From an uncultured Lachnospiraceae bacterium (GTDB taxonomy: Bacteria > Bacillota > Clostridia > Lachnospirales > Lachnospiraceae), in NCBI GenBank assembly GCA_910587935.1, contig CAJUNP010000001.1, positions 62,001 to 126,000 of the forward strand: a stretch of 64,000 nucleotides of DNA. Reading direction: 5' to 3'. The stretch's first letter is position 1. Every line of letters starts with the position of its first letter. Positions 18,652 to 28,119 of this stretch are shown in pieces. Position numbers and translations under genes: made by a program. Under the pieces are notes generated by a model that saw nothing but the letters and a program-made list of their open reading frames with translations, was not told the origin of the DNA and did not search any database.

Positions 18652-19850
18652 AGATTCTGATGGTAAACAAATTTTTATATCCGAACGGCGGTTCCGAGAC
18701 TTATATTTTTAAGTTAGGAGAATATTTTAACGGCCACGGTCATGAGGTGCAGTTTTTCGGTATGGAGCATAAGGGGCGGATCGTCGGAAATCACGCGGAA
18801 AGCTATACTTCCGATTTGGATTTCCATACCGGAAAGCTGAAAAAACTTTTGTATCCCTTTAAAATTATTTACTCTACGGAAGCTCGTAAGAAAATACGGA
18901 AAGTTTTATGGGATTTCCGGCCGGATGCAGTGCATCTGAATAACTTTAACTTTCAGCTTACACCCTCGATTATCTATGAGATAAAGTCTTATGAAAAAAA
19001 AAGAGGAAAGAAAATTCCCGTCTTATATACGGCCCATGATTATCAGTGGATTTGTCCCAATCATATGCTGATGATTCCCGCAACAGGAGAGTTGTGCAGC
19101 AAATGTATGGAAAACGGCTTCCCGGAATGTAGTAAAAACAAATGCATACACAATTCCGGGATCAAAAGTATGCTGGGGAGCATGGAGGCGGTATTATACA
19201 AAAAGCTTAAAACCTATGGACTGGTGGATACGATTATCTGCCCCAGCGCATTTTTGAAAGAGAAACTGGATCAATATGATATACTGAAGGACAAGACCAT
19301 TGTGATGCACAATTTTGTGGACAGAAAGGAATGGACGGAAGAAAAAAAAGAAGATTATGTTCTTTATTTCGGAAGATTTTCGGAAGAAAAAGGCGTACGG
19401 ACGCTGATTCAGGCCTGCCGGGAACTGCCGGATATTCCCTTTGTCTTTGCGGGGGGAGGAACGCTGGAGCAGGAAATGGCTTCCGTCGGCAATATAAAGA
19501 ACCTGGGATTCTTGCATGGAGAGGCTCTGGAAAAAGTAATCCGGAAAGCTAAATTTTCCGTTTTTACTTCGGAGTGGTATGAAAACTGTCCTTTTTCCGT
19601 TATGGAGTCACAGGCTTACGGAACGCCGGTAGCGGCGGCAGATATAGGAGGAACGCCGGAGCTTGTTGAGAACAATAGGACAGGAGAGCTTTTTCAGAGC
19701 AAAAATAAAGATGATTTAAAGAAAACAATACGAAAACTGTGGGATAATCCCGAGTTGTGCAGGACATATCATGAAAACTGCAGAGAAGTAAAATTTGACA
19801 CGCCGGAGGAATATTGTGAAAAATTATTGAAGCTGTATCAGGCGGAATGA
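18648..19850 (+). CDS. Glycosyltransferase family 4 with a cysteine-rich insert
   Basis: GT-B enzyme of 400 residues starting KILMVNKFLYPNGGSETYIF. Between the acceptor-domain motif TAHDYQWICPNH and IICPSAFL there is a Cys-rich stretch (ELCSKCMENGFPECSKNKC) that could bind a metal or form a structural knuckle, a known trait of one GT4 subgroup. The donor domain has FGRFSEEKGV, FAGGGTLEQE and EWYENCPFSVMESQAYG. It is translationally coupled to the preceding GT4 by a 4-bp overlap and followed by a radical SAM gene 13 bp downstream. Confidence 0.9.
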   Translation: MKILMVNKFLYPNGGSETYIFKLGEYFNGHGHEVQFFGMEHKGRIVGNHAESYTSDLDFHTGKLKKLLYPFKIIYSTEARKKIRKVLWDFRPDAVHLNNFNFQLTPSIIYEIKSYEKKRGKKIPVLYTAHDYQWICPNHMLMIPATGELCSKCMENGFPECSKNKCIHNSGIKSMLGSMEAVLYKKLKTYGLVDTIICPSAFLKEKLDQYDILKDKTIVMHNFVDRKEWTEEKKEDYVLYFGRFSEEKGVRTLIQACRELPDIPFVFAGGGTLEQEMASVGNIKNLGFLHGEALEKVIRKAKFSVFTSEWYENCPFSVMESQAYGTPVAAADIGGTPELVENNRTGELFQSKNKDDLKKTIRKLWDNPELCRTYHENCREVKFDTPEEYCEKLLKLYQAE

Positions 19851-19863
19851 GCAGGAGGAGATT

Positions 19864-20862
19864 ATGGCAAAAAGGAAATTACACGGCTCTATTATTATAA
19901 CGTATCGCTGCAATGCGCACTGTAACATGTGCGACTGTTTCAGGGACCCTACGAGACCGGAGGAAGAAATCGATCTGGAGACCTTAAAAAAGCTTCCCGA
20001 AATGGTATTTACCAATATTACGGGAGGAGAACCTTTTATACGAAAGGATATTTATGACATTGTGCGTTTACTGTACACCAAAACCAACCGCATTGTCATC
20101 TCTACAAACGGTTATTTTACGGACCGTATTATCGCGCTGTGCAAACAGTTCCCGGAGGTTGGAATCCGAATCAGTATTGAAGGACTTGAAGAAACCAACA
20201 ATGCCATACGGGGACTGCCGGACGGTTTTAACCGGGGCTATAATACGTTAAAAACGCTGGTTGAAATGGGGCATAAGGACGTGGGCTTCGGCATGACGGT
20301 TCAGGATATGAACTGTAAGGATCTGACGGCTTTATACGAATTGTCAAATGAGATGAACATGGAGTTTGCAACGGCGACTCTGCATAACTCTTTCTATTTC
20401 CGAAAAACAGACAATAAAATTGACGATAAAAGGAAAGTGGCGGAGGCTTTTGAAGATTTAATTAACCGTCTTTTAAAATCCAGGTCACCGAAAAAATGGG
20501 CGAGAGCCTATTTCAATCACGGTCTGATCCGTTACATTTACGGACAGCCGCGTATGCTGCCCTGCGAAATGGGTACAAACGGTTTTTTCCTTGACCCGTA
20601 CGGGAATGTGCTGCCCTGCAACGGAAGCACGGAAAAGATGGCTATGGGCAATCTTCACGAAAATACCTGGGAAGAAATCTGGAATTCCGAACAGGCGGCA
20701 AAGGTTCGTGATCAGGTAAAACACTGCGACAAAAACTGCTGGATGATCGGAAGCGCGTCTCCCGCCATGAAACAGAGAATCTGGATTCCCGGCTGGTGGG
20801 TGTTAAAGCATAAATTAATGGGAAGCAGATACAGTCTGAAAGAGAATAAATTTATTCGGTAA
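19864..20862 (+). CDS. Radical SAM/SPASM-domain protein
   Basis: This 332-residue protein carries the radical SAM cluster motif CNAHCNMC (Cys16, Cys20, Cys23), the glycine motif NITGGEPF and a C-terminal SPASM-type iron-sulfur region (Cys234, Cys252, Cys288, Cys292, with DPYGNVLPC and GNLHENTWEEIW). It would use S-adenosylmethionine to make a radical and modify an unknown substrate in the cytoplasm. A strong AGGAGGAG precedes the ATG. Its place between GT4 genes suggests a sugar, glycolipid or linked peptide as substrate, but no precursor peptide gene is seen nearby. Family certain, function unknown. Confidence 0.9.
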   Translation: MAKRKLHGSIIITYRCNAHCNMCDCFRDPTRPEEEIDLETLKKLPEMVFTNITGGEPFIRKDIYDIVRLLYTKTNRIVISTNGYFTDRIIALCKQFPEVGIRISIEGLEETNNAIRGLPDGFNRGYNTLKTLVEMGHKDVGFGMTVQDMNCKDLTALYELSNEMNMEFATATLHNSFYFRKTDNKIDDKRKVAEAFEDLINRLLKSRSPKKWARAYFNHGLIRYIYGQPRMLPCEMGTNGFFLDPYGNVLPCNGSTEKMAMGNLHENTWEEIWNSEQAAKVRDQVKHCDKNCWMIGSASPAMKQRIWIPGWWVLKHKLMGSRYSLKENKFIR

Positions 20863-20910
20863 ACCGGAGTTTTGCCGACAAAGCACAACGCAGAGAAAGA
20901 GGAAGTAATT

Positions 20911-21960
20911 GTGGAAATTATTTTTGTTACGGCCAGCATGACCGGAGGCGGTACGGAACGAGTCATTTCGCTGTTGGCCAACCGTTTTGTACAGGAACAC
21001 CATCAGGTTTCCATTTTTATGACGGCGGGGGATGAAGTGGCCTATACCCTGCGGGAGGAGATCGGGCTTTTCTCGGCCGGAGGACAGAGCGGAGGAAGCC
21101 TTCGGAAGCGTCTGGAGCGGATTAAGAAAATGCGGGATTATTTCAGGAATCGTCCCCATGCGGTAATCTGCGGAATGGGTGTCGAAACAAATTTGTTTAC
21201 CGTCCTGGCGGCATGGGGATTGAAAAACCGTGTGGTTATATCGGAACGGAATGATCCGAATCAGTGCGGCTATAAGCGCCTCCGCAACTTTTTTTATAAC
21301 AGGGCGGATGTACTGGTATGCCAGACGGAGGAGGCGCGCAGGTGCTTTCCCGGACGTGCGGGAAAGCGGGCGGTAGTGATACCCAATCCCCTTGCGCCGG
21401 AACTTGTCGGCCCATTTCACGGAGAACGGCGCAGGGAAATTGTAACGGCGGGACGTCTGACGTTCCAGAAAAATCATGCTTTACTTCTGGAATCATTTGC
21501 TTTATTCCACCGAAAATATGCGGATTACAGTCTGGTTATTTACGGTAAGGGGGAATTGGAAGATGAACTGCGTAAAAAGGCAGCGGAGCTTGGAATTGCA
21601 GATTATGTCAGTTTTCCCGGTTTTACCGCGAACTTGCCGGAGAAAATACGGGACGCTTCCATATATGTGCTTTCCTCGGATTATGAGGGGATTTCCAATT
21701 CGCTTGCGGAGGCCATGGCTGTGGGGCTGCCGGTAATTTCAACCGATTGTCCCATAGGAGGGTCTAAAATGTGTATCCGTGACGGACAAAACGGTCTTCT
21801 GGTTCCGGTAGGAGATGCGCAAAGGCTTGCGTCGGCCATGGAACGCCTGGCAGGAGATCCGGCGTATGCGGCAGGACTTGGGAGAGAGGCCGAGCAGATC
21901 AGAGAGAGATACTCTCTTGAAAGCATCGGCCATTTATGGATGAAGTGTTTGAAAGGATAA
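20911..21960 (+). CDS. Glycosyltransferase family 4
   Basis: GT-B enzyme of 349 residues. The N-terminus IIFVTASMTGGGTERVISLLANRF is a classic GT4 glycine loop; the donor domain shows AGRLTFQKNH, IYGKGELEDEL and the E-x7-E stretch DYEGISNSLAEAMAVG with STDCPIGG. GTG 20911 is chosen because GAAAGAGGAAG lies just before it; the frame itself extends back to a TTG at 20872. It resembles the 7188 enzyme. It lies 3 bp before the two-headed GT gene. Confidence 0.9.
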   Translation: MEIIFVTASMTGGGTERVISLLANRFVQEHHQVSIFMTAGDEVAYTLREEIGLFSAGGQSGGSLRKRLERIKKMRDYFRNRPHAVICGMGVETNLFTVLAAWGLKNRVVISERNDPNQCGYKRLRNFFYNRADVLVCQTEEARRCFPGRAGKRAVVIPNPLAPELVGPFHGERRREIVTAGRLTFQKNHALLLESFALFHRKYADYSLVIYGKGELEDELRKKAAELGIADYVSFPGFTANLPEKIRDASIYVLSSDYEGISNSLAEAMAVGLPVISTDCPIGGSKMCIRDGQNGLLVPVGDAQRLASAMERLAGDPAYAAGLGREAEQIRERYSLESIGHLWMKCLKG

Positions 21961-21963
21961 AAA

Positions 21964-24150
21964 ATGCGGGTTATGTATGTAGCGCCCCGTTATCATACCA
22001 ACCAGATACCAATTATGAAGGGGTGGATGAAAGCGGGCGATGAAGTCTGTTTTGTGAGTCAGTATTGCGGGGGAACGGAAGATTATTCTGTGCTGAAGCC
22101 GGAAATTTTGGGATATTCGGCTTTTTTTGGCGCCCTTTTTTCGGTTTACCGGGGATTTAAGAAACTGACGGGCTCCTATGTGGAAAACGATTTTAATTTT
22201 CAGGCAAAATTTGGCTTGCTTCCCCAAAAAAAGTTTAAATTGCTTTTAGATCAGAAGAAGCCGGAACTGGTAATTTTAAGAGACCGGTCACTTTATAATA
22301 TCGCGGTTACTTCCATTTGTAAAAAAAGACGTATTCCCTGTATTTTGTATACACAAAGTCCCTATATGGAAGAAGCGGTAAAAAAAGAAGATCCGGTACG
22401 GCGCTATTTTAGAAAGCATACGCCCGCCGTGCGCATTACGCCTGTGTGGGGACCGGCAGAAGGAAGACGGACGGAGGAGAATTCATGGTACGTTCCGTTT
22501 GTAACGGAACCATGCTGCTCTCCGGAAGAGAAGTTTCATTTCAGGGATGGGCAGGTGCAGCTTCTGGGCATTGGTAAATATGAGACGCGGAAGCACCACG
22601 AAATGTTATTGCGTCTTGCAAATGAATGTAGAGAGGAAGGCGTCCACGTCACAATTGCGGGAGAAGCCGTTACACAGCGTCAGAAGTCCTGCCTTGAGGA
22701 TTTAAAAGGTTATGTGGAAAAGCATCATTTAGAGGAAATTGTTACATTAAAGACAAATCTGACAATAGAGCAGGTATACGAAGAATACAAAAAGGCGGAC
22801 CTGTTCCTTCTGCCGAGTACCGGCGAGTTCGCATCCGTTTCACAGCTTGAGGCAATGTCCTGCTCCCTTCCCGTTATCTGCAGCGATACCAACGGAACGG
22901 CCTGTTATGTGGAGCACGGAGGGAACGGCTTTCTGTTTCATGATAATGATTATGAAGATTTTAAACAGTATACCGTATCGCTTATAAGAGACCGGGACAA
23001 ATTAGCGGCGATGGGGGAAAGAAGCTGGAATCTGGTGCGGAAAAAGTACCTGTTTGCAAATTACAGGGACAAAATTCTTACAGCTTTAAAGGCGGCGCAG
23101 AATCCTGTAACAGTGATTTTTGACTGTCCCGTAAAACAATGCGACAAGCTGTGGGTCAGGGAAGAATTAAACCGCCAGGGTTTCCGGGTTAAAACGGTGG
23201 CTCCCTGTCTGAAGCTGTCGCAGATTGAGCAGAGAGGTAAAGCCGGACGGCTTCTTTTCTATCTCCTGACCTTCTGGCAATGTATGAAGGCTCTGTTTCG
23301 CAGCAGGAAGGGGGAGACTGTAGTGTGCTGGAGCCAGTGGTCGGGCCTGTTTTTTAACCGTCTGGCAGGGGCCGGCCGCAGAAACATAATTTCTTTTAAC
23401 TGGCTGACGCCGTCTTCGGGAAAAAGGACGCGTTTTCTTTATGTTTCAGCCCTGAACAATCCTGCCTTTACCGCTATTATCAACAGCGGGGATACAAGGG
23501 AACGGCTGCGGCAGGCATATGGTGCGGGAGAGAGGGAAAGAATCGTATATATTCCGGATGTGTATGATGACGGCGAGCCTTTTCAGTTTCCGATTTACCG
23601 GAAAGAAAACCGTTATTGTTTTATGGGTGGAAGGGCAAACCGGGACTGGGAGCTGCTCTGGAAACTGGCGGAGAGCTGCCCGGACATCTCCTTTGTGGCT
23701 GTCGCCGCAAAAGCGGACTGGCAGGAAAGAAAAGAATTGCCCAATATAGATCTGAAATTTGATCTGCCTGCAAAAGAATATTACAGGCTTCTGCAGGAGT
23801 CCTATCTGCCGGTTTTTCTGTTAAAGGACGAGAAAGTTTCGGGACTCATTAATATTGTAAAATCCGTACAATTTGGAAAGCCGGTACTGGCGACCGACCT
23901 GCCGGCCGTAAGCATGTATTATCCGAAAACCTGCCGTACCAGTCTTGTTCCTGTGGGAGAACTGGAATATCTTAAAGAAAGGCTGTACGGAATATTCGGA
24001 TATACAAAGCAGGAGTATGAGGAACATGTCAGACTGATGGAGGAACATATTAAAAATAAGTTTTCGCCGCAGATGGCGGGAAAGAGACTTGCCGGTCTGA
24101 TTCAAGGGGAAAAGGATACGGAAGAAAAATTTGGGGAGGCAGCTGAATAA
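21964..24150 (+). CDS. Two-domain (double) GT4-type glycosyltransferase
   Basis: A 728-residue protein, twice the normal GT4 length. The first half (about 1-380) is a complete GT-B enzyme: APRYHTNQIPIMKGW, GIGKYETRKHHEML and SVSQLEAMSCSLP as the E-x7-E region. The second half (about 385-715) begins again with VTVIFDCPVKQCDKLWVREEL and ends with a donor-like domain (YCFMGGRANRDWELL, SGLINIVKSVQFGKPVLATDLP). That half has drifted further from the GT4 consensus and may be a partner or non-canonical domain. The stop overlaps the ATG of the next gene by one base. It could add two sugars in a row. Confidence 0.86.
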   Translation: MRVMYVAPRYHTNQIPIMKGWMKAGDEVCFVSQYCGGTEDYSVLKPEILGYSAFFGALFSVYRGFKKLTGSYVENDFNFQAKFGLLPQKKFKLLLDQKKPELVILRDRSLYNIAVTSICKKRRIPCILYTQSPYMEEAVKKEDPVRRYFRKHTPAVRITPVWGPAEGRRTEENSWYVPFVTEPCCSPEEKFHFRDGQVQLLGIGKYETRKHHEMLLRLANECREEGVHVTIAGEAVTQRQKSCLEDLKGYVEKHHLEEIVTLKTNLTIEQVYEEYKKADLFLLPSTGEFASVSQLEAMSCSLPVICSDTNGTACYVEHGGNGFLFHDNDYEDFKQYTVSLIRDRDKLAAMGERSWNLVRKKYLFANYRDKILTALKAAQNPVTVIFDCPVKQCDKLWVREELNRQGFRVKTVAPCLKLSQIEQRGKAGRLLFYLLTFWQCMKALFRSRKGETVVCWSQWSGLFFNRLAGAGRRNIISFNWLTPSSGKRTRFLYVSALNNPAFTAIINSGDTRERLRQAYGAGERERIVYIPDVYDDGEPFQFPIYRKENRYCFMGGRANRDWELLWKLAESCPDISFVAVAAKADWQERKELPNIDLKFDLPAKEYYRLLQESYLPVFLLKDEKVSGLINIVKSVQFGKPVLATDLPAVSMYYPKTCRTSLVPVGELEYLKERLYGIFGYTKQEYEEHVRLMEEHIKNKFSPQMAGKRLAGLIQGEKDTEEKFGEAAE

Positions 24151-25547
24151 TGGTTTTTTCATCAGGAACATTTTTATTTTTCTTTTTGCCGGTATTGCTG
24201 TTTTTTTATTATAATCCGATTTTTAAAGGCCGAAGATACCGTAATTATGTTTTGTTTATCGGAAGCGTTTTATTTTATGCATGGGGAGAGCCGGTATTTG
24301 TTTTCCTGCTGCTGTTCTCAGTTGCAGTTAACTGGGGGATAGGCCTTTTGATTGCGGCGGCGGACAGAAAAGGAAAACAGCGGGGAAAAGGGTGGATGAT
24401 TACGGGCGTTGTCTGGAACCTGCTGCTGCTGGTGGTTTTCAAATATCTGCATTTTCTTGCGGCTAATCTGGGTCTTTTACTTCACGGGGACGCGGGCCGG
24501 TACGGCGTTTCGGTGGAGCTTCCTATTGGTATTTCCTTTTTTACCTTTCAGATCATGTCCTATATTATTGATGTATACAGGAAAAAGGTTCAGGTTCAGA
24601 AAAATGTATTTTATGTCGGCATGTATATTATGATGTTTCCGCAGCTGATAGCCGGTCCCATTGTACGGTATGAAACCGTAGAGGATGAGATCCTAAACAG
24701 GAAGGAAACTCCGGAAGAATTTACCGCGGGCATTGCAAGGTTTGTTTTCGGGCTTGGGAAAAAGGCGCTGTTGGCAAATTATCTGGGGCAGATGGCGGAT
24801 TTTGTGTGGACTGCGCAGGAGCGGAGCGTTCTTTTGGCGTGGATCGGGGCAGTCGCCTATACCATGCAGATTTATTATGATTTTTCAGGCTATTCGGACA
24901 TGGCAATCGGCCTGGGGCGTATGTTCGGCTTTCATTATGACGAAAACTTCAATTATCCCTACATAGCGAAAAGCGTTACCGAATTCTGGAGAAGATGGCA
25001 TATTTCTCTTTCCGTATGGTTCCGCGATTACGTTTATATTCCTTTGGGAGGGAACCGGGCCGGAAAGGGAAAAACTTATTGGAATTTGTTTCTGGTGTGG
25101 CTTTTGACCGGTATCTGGCATGGCGCGAACTGGACCTTTGTTTTATGGGGACTCGGATATTTTGTACTGCTGGTTATTGAAAAAAGCACGGGTAAAACCG
25201 GTGAAAAAGGAATTTCCCATCTTTATACGATGTTTTTTGTAACGCTTTTGTGGGTTCTGTTTCGCTCCGGGAGTATCGCGCAGGCAGGTTCCTTTATCGG
25301 AACCATGTTTGGAATCGGTGCGGCAGGACTGGTTGGAGAAAAGGCGGCGGTCTTTTTAAGCTACAACCTGATTTTGCTGATTACGGGGGTTCTGGGATGT
25401 TTCCCGATGGTTCCTGCCATAAGAAAAAAGCTGTCCGTAAAGGCGCGGGAATGGGTAACGGCAGGCGGTATGCTGGTTGTTTTTTCGCTCAGTGTTGTGG
25501 CTCTTGTCGCAGGGGACTACAATCCGTTTATTTACTTTAATTTCTAG
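24150..25547 (+). CDS. MBOAT-family O-acyltransferase (AlgI/DltB-like)
   Basis: Membrane-bound acyltransferase of 465 residues with about eleven helices, predicted to carry acyl (usually acetyl) groups across the membrane for polysaccharide O-acylation. The invariant His is H324 in TGIWHGANWTF, and the second conserved His is H284 in FWRRWHISLS. YYDFSGYSDMAIGLG is also diagnostic. It is coupled to the two-headed GT by TAATG and followed 12 bp later by an AlgJ/AlgX-like gene, the usual partner. The sugar acceptor is unknown. Confidence 0.94.
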   Translation: MVFSSGTFLFFFLPVLLFFYYNPIFKGRRYRNYVLFIGSVLFYAWGEPVFVFLLLFSVAVNWGIGLLIAAADRKGKQRGKGWMITGVVWNLLLLVVFKYLHFLAANLGLLLHGDAGRYGVSVELPIGISFFTFQIMSYIIDVYRKKVQVQKNVFYVGMYIMMFPQLIAGPIVRYETVEDEILNRKETPEEFTAGIARFVFGLGKKALLANYLGQMADFVWTAQERSVLLAWIGAVAYTMQIYYDFSGYSDMAIGLGRMFGFHYDENFNYPYIAKSVTEFWRRWHISLSVWFRDYVYIPLGGNRAGKGKTYWNLFLVWLLTGIWHGANWTFVLWGLGYFVLLVIEKSTGKTGEKGISHLYTMFFVTLLWVLFRSGSIAQAGSFIGTMFGIGAAGLVGEKAAVFLSYNLILLITGVLGCFPMVPAIRKKLSVKAREWVTAGGMLVVFSLSVVALVAGDYNPFIYFNF

Positions 25548-25559
25548 GAGGGACTTTCG

Positions 25560-26996
25560 GTGAAAAAGAATGAATCACAAAAAGTCGATACGAAAAATTT
25601 CTCACCCGTCCGGCTTGCGGGGCGAGTCATAGTCTTTTGCTGTTTTTTGTTTATGCTGGCAGGTATCGTCAAGTTCGGAATGAAGAACATACTGATTGAC
25701 AAAGGACATACCGACTCGGAATTTGCCAGGAAGATGATTGCTTTTATATACCGGGATAATCCGGGAGCAGAGCTGGAGAGGGAAAAAACGGTTTCGATTG
25801 ACTGGGAGAAACGGTATCCGTTTGCCGATGAAGAAGAAACATACAAAGGAAAAACGGAAAAGAAACAGGTTAAAAAGTCTTCCGGTTTTTTAAGTGCGAA
25901 ATTAAACAACTTGGAAGATAAAGTAAGCTCCATAGAAAAGAAAATCAGTTACTACTTTGAAAAAGGTCTGCTTGGGAAAAAAAGTCTCCTGGAAACAGGG
26001 GCGATTCTGGAGCATATTTTGCAGTGGGATATTCCGGAACAGGTAAAAAATTCGCCCCATATTTTTTGGAATGGAAAAACAGGACATATTTCACAGTGCA
26101 AGCCCAGGGTTGATGTGACGGAAATATCGGAAAGTCTGATCCGCTTTGCAAAATGGGTGCAGGAGCAGGGAATTCCCTTCGTATACGTGCAGTATCCGGC
26201 CAAAATGTCAGGGATAAAAGCGGAACGGATTCTGAAAGGCTATTACAGTTACACGGATGAAAATGCAGACCGTATTCAGGAAAAACTGGACGAGAGAAAC
26301 ATCCCCTGTCTGGATATCAGAGAGGATATGATGCCTCAGGATGCAGATCATATGTTTGAACTGTTTTTCAGGACAGACCATCACTGGCTTCCCCAGACCG
26401 GAGTGAAAGTGGCGGGCCTGTTGGCCGAATATCTGAAACAGAAAGGCATGGACATCGATACGGAGCTGTTTGACCTGGAAAAGTATGCCGTTAAAAATTA
26501 TGAAGGGATTTTTCTGGGGTCTTATGGAAGGTATGTAACGGCAGGGCTGATTGATCCCGATGATTTTCCGGTAGTGACGCCGGATTTTGAAACGCATTTT
26601 AAGATCCGTATTCCCAGTATAAATATGGAAAAGGAAGGAATGTTTGATGAAACCCTGTTGAATATGAATATGCTTTATATGCAGCCGTCTTATGAATTGA
26701 GTCAGTATGATATGTATTGCTGGGGTGATCATCCCCAGATAGAAATTGAAAACAAACGTACACAGAACCGGGACAGAATATTAGTTTTGAAAGAATCTTA
26801 TGGGAATGTGGTGATCCCGTACCTGGCGTTGGCCGTCGGAGAAATCTCTCTGCTTGATTTACGATATTTTACCGGAAGCGTCAGAACTTATATAGAGGAA
26901 TATAATCCGGATTACGTTGTTGTAGCTTATAATCCGGGAATGGCGGCAGAGACGGCGGAAGATACTTCTCATACGTCTCCCTGGGATTTTCGCTAG
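25560..26996 (+). CDS. AlgJ/AlgX-like DHHW (SGNH-fold) membrane-anchored acetylation partner
   Basis: A 478-residue protein with one N-terminal membrane anchor (residues about 20-38) and an extracytoplasmic SGNH-like domain. The diagnostic motif is DHHW at 273-276 (FFRTDHHWLP), and LKESYGN nearer the end probably holds the nucleophilic Ser. A charged, coiled-coil-like segment (about 100-135) links anchor and domain. The start is a GTG at 25560 with AGGAGGGA upstream. Such proteins accept the acyl group delivered by the neighbouring MBOAT and pass it to the polymer outside the cell. It ends the first large transcription block. Confidence 0.88.
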   Translation: MKKNESQKVDTKNFSPVRLAGRVIVFCCFLFMLAGIVKFGMKNILIDKGHTDSEFARKMIAFIYRDNPGAELEREKTVSIDWEKRYPFADEEETYKGKTEKKQVKKSSGFLSAKLNNLEDKVSSIEKKISYYFEKGLLGKKSLLETGAILEHILQWDIPEQVKNSPHIFWNGKTGHISQCKPRVDVTEISESLIRFAKWVQEQGIPFVYVQYPAKMSGIKAERILKGYYSYTDENADRIQEKLDERNIPCLDIREDMMPQDADHMFELFFRTDHHWLPQTGVKVAGLLAEYLKQKGMDIDTELFDLEKYAVKNYEGIFLGSYGRYVTAGLIDPDDFPVVTPDFETHFKIRIPSINMEKEGMFDETLLNMNMLYMQPSYELSQYDMYCWGDHPQIEIENKRTQNRDRILVLKESYGNVVIPYLALAVGEISLLDLRYFTGSVRTYIEEYNPDYVVVAYNPGMAAETAEDTSHTSPWDFR

Positions 26997-27017
26997 TAAC
27001 CGGTCATCTGGAAATAT

Positions 27018-27046
27018 TAGACAATATCCGTAAAGAATAGTATAAT
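27018..27046 (+). promoter_or_regulatory. Predicted SigA promoter for the 27083 gene
   Basis: TAGACA at 27018-27023, a 17-base spacer and a perfect TATAAT at 27041-27046 lie in the 86-bp gap between the AlgJ-like gene and the next GT2. Transcription would begin near 27053. It marks a likely internal unit boundary in the polysaccharide locus; no hairpin terminator is visible ahead of it. Confidence 0.62.
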
Positions 27047-27082
27047 GAATCTGGCGCGGAAGTTAAGGGCAAAGAAAGGGTA

Positions 27083-28030
27083 ATGCTTGAAATGACACAA
27101 AATTCCAAAAAGATCAATTTGTCGATCATCATTCCACACTACAATTCCACGGAATTGCTGCAGGTTCTGATTGCTTCCATTCCGGAAAGAGAGGATGTGG
27201 AGATCCTTTTGATTGACGACAACAGTACGGAGCATCCAAAACGGCTTATGGATATTGTGGGCGCCAGGCCGGGGCAGATTCGCCTGTTTTATAACGAACC
27301 GGGGAAAAACAGCGCGGGGGCATGCAGGAATATCGGATTGGAGCATGCGGCAGGAAAATGGCTGCTGTTTGCTGATGCCGATGATTATTTTATGCCTGGT
27401 TTTTATGAAAAAGCGGCCGCATATTTTGAGTCGGATTTTGATCTTGTCTGGTTTATTCCTACCAGCTGGAATTTAAGCGAAAACAAATTGGATCGAAGGC
27501 ATGTACGGTATGAAAAGCTGGTCCGGGAGTATCTGGAGAACAAAGGGGAGAGAGAGGAAATCAGGCTCCGTTATCTTCAGGAATCGCCCTGGTCAAAGCT
27601 TATAAGACGGCAAAGTGTTGAGGATAACGCAATCCGTTTTGAAACGACCATGGTCGCCAATGATATTATGTTTTCCGCGCGGATCGGATATGCGGCGGGT
27701 AAAGTCGGCGCATCGGAGGAAGTGATTTACTGTGTGACAAAACAGAAAGGAACCTTGACGACAGGCGTTAATCCGCACAAGCTTTATGAGCGCGTCGAGG
27801 TATTTTTACGCAAATACCGTTTTCTGAAAGAACGGCTAAGCAGGAAGCAGTGGAAGACTCTGGATCTGCTGGGAAGACCATATTTGAAGCTGGCGAAAAA
27901 TTATGGACTGAATAAAGCGCAGATTTGCAGGTTATATTTTTACCTTTTAAGAAACGGAGTCCGCGTCGATGTTTCGAGAAAATGGAGTCCCGCCTTTGTC
28001 CTGAGAAAAGTTCGGGAGAAATTAAGATAA
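27083..28030 (+). CDS. Glycosyltransferase family 2, IIPHYNS subgroup
   Basis: GT-A enzyme of 315 residues. LSIIIPHYNSTELLQVLIASIP, LIDDNSTEHPK, GACRNIGLEHAAGKWLLFADADDYF and YCVTKQKGTLTTG define a subgroup with three further members in this window (32142, 33073, 37849). DADD is the metal-binding motif. The start is uncertain: ATG 27083 is only 2 bases from AAAGGG, while ATG 27092 has better spacing and drops three residues. A strong predicted promoter lies 40 bases upstream. It is followed by a 184-bp gap and the GltS gene. Confidence 0.9.
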   Translation: MLEMTQNSKKINLSIIIPHYNSTELLQVLIASIPEREDVEILLIDDNSTEHPKRLMDIVGARPGQIRLFYNEPGKNSAGACRNIGLEHAAGKWLLFADADDYFMPGFYEKAAAYFESDFDLVWFIPTSWNLSENKLDRRHVRYEKLVREYLENKGEREEIRLRYLQESPWSKLIRRQSVEDNAIRFETTMVANDIMFSARIGYAAGKVGASEEVIYCVTKQKGTLTTGVNPHKLYERVEVFLRKYRFLKERLSRKQWKTLDLLGRPYLKLAKNYGLNKAQICRLYFYLLRNGVRVDVSRKWSPAFVLRKVREKLR

Positions 28031-28119
28031 AGTTTACGGGGGGAATTTATGCAATGAGAAATTGAGCCTGAGCAGGAGTTCATGTGACTCATGGCATTGC
28101 GGTAAAACGTTGGAATTTC

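Noticed and set aside
20815..21477. - strand open frame of about 220 codons
   Set aside because: It runs opposite a radical SAM gene end and a GT4 with clear motifs; no family features and no start signals.
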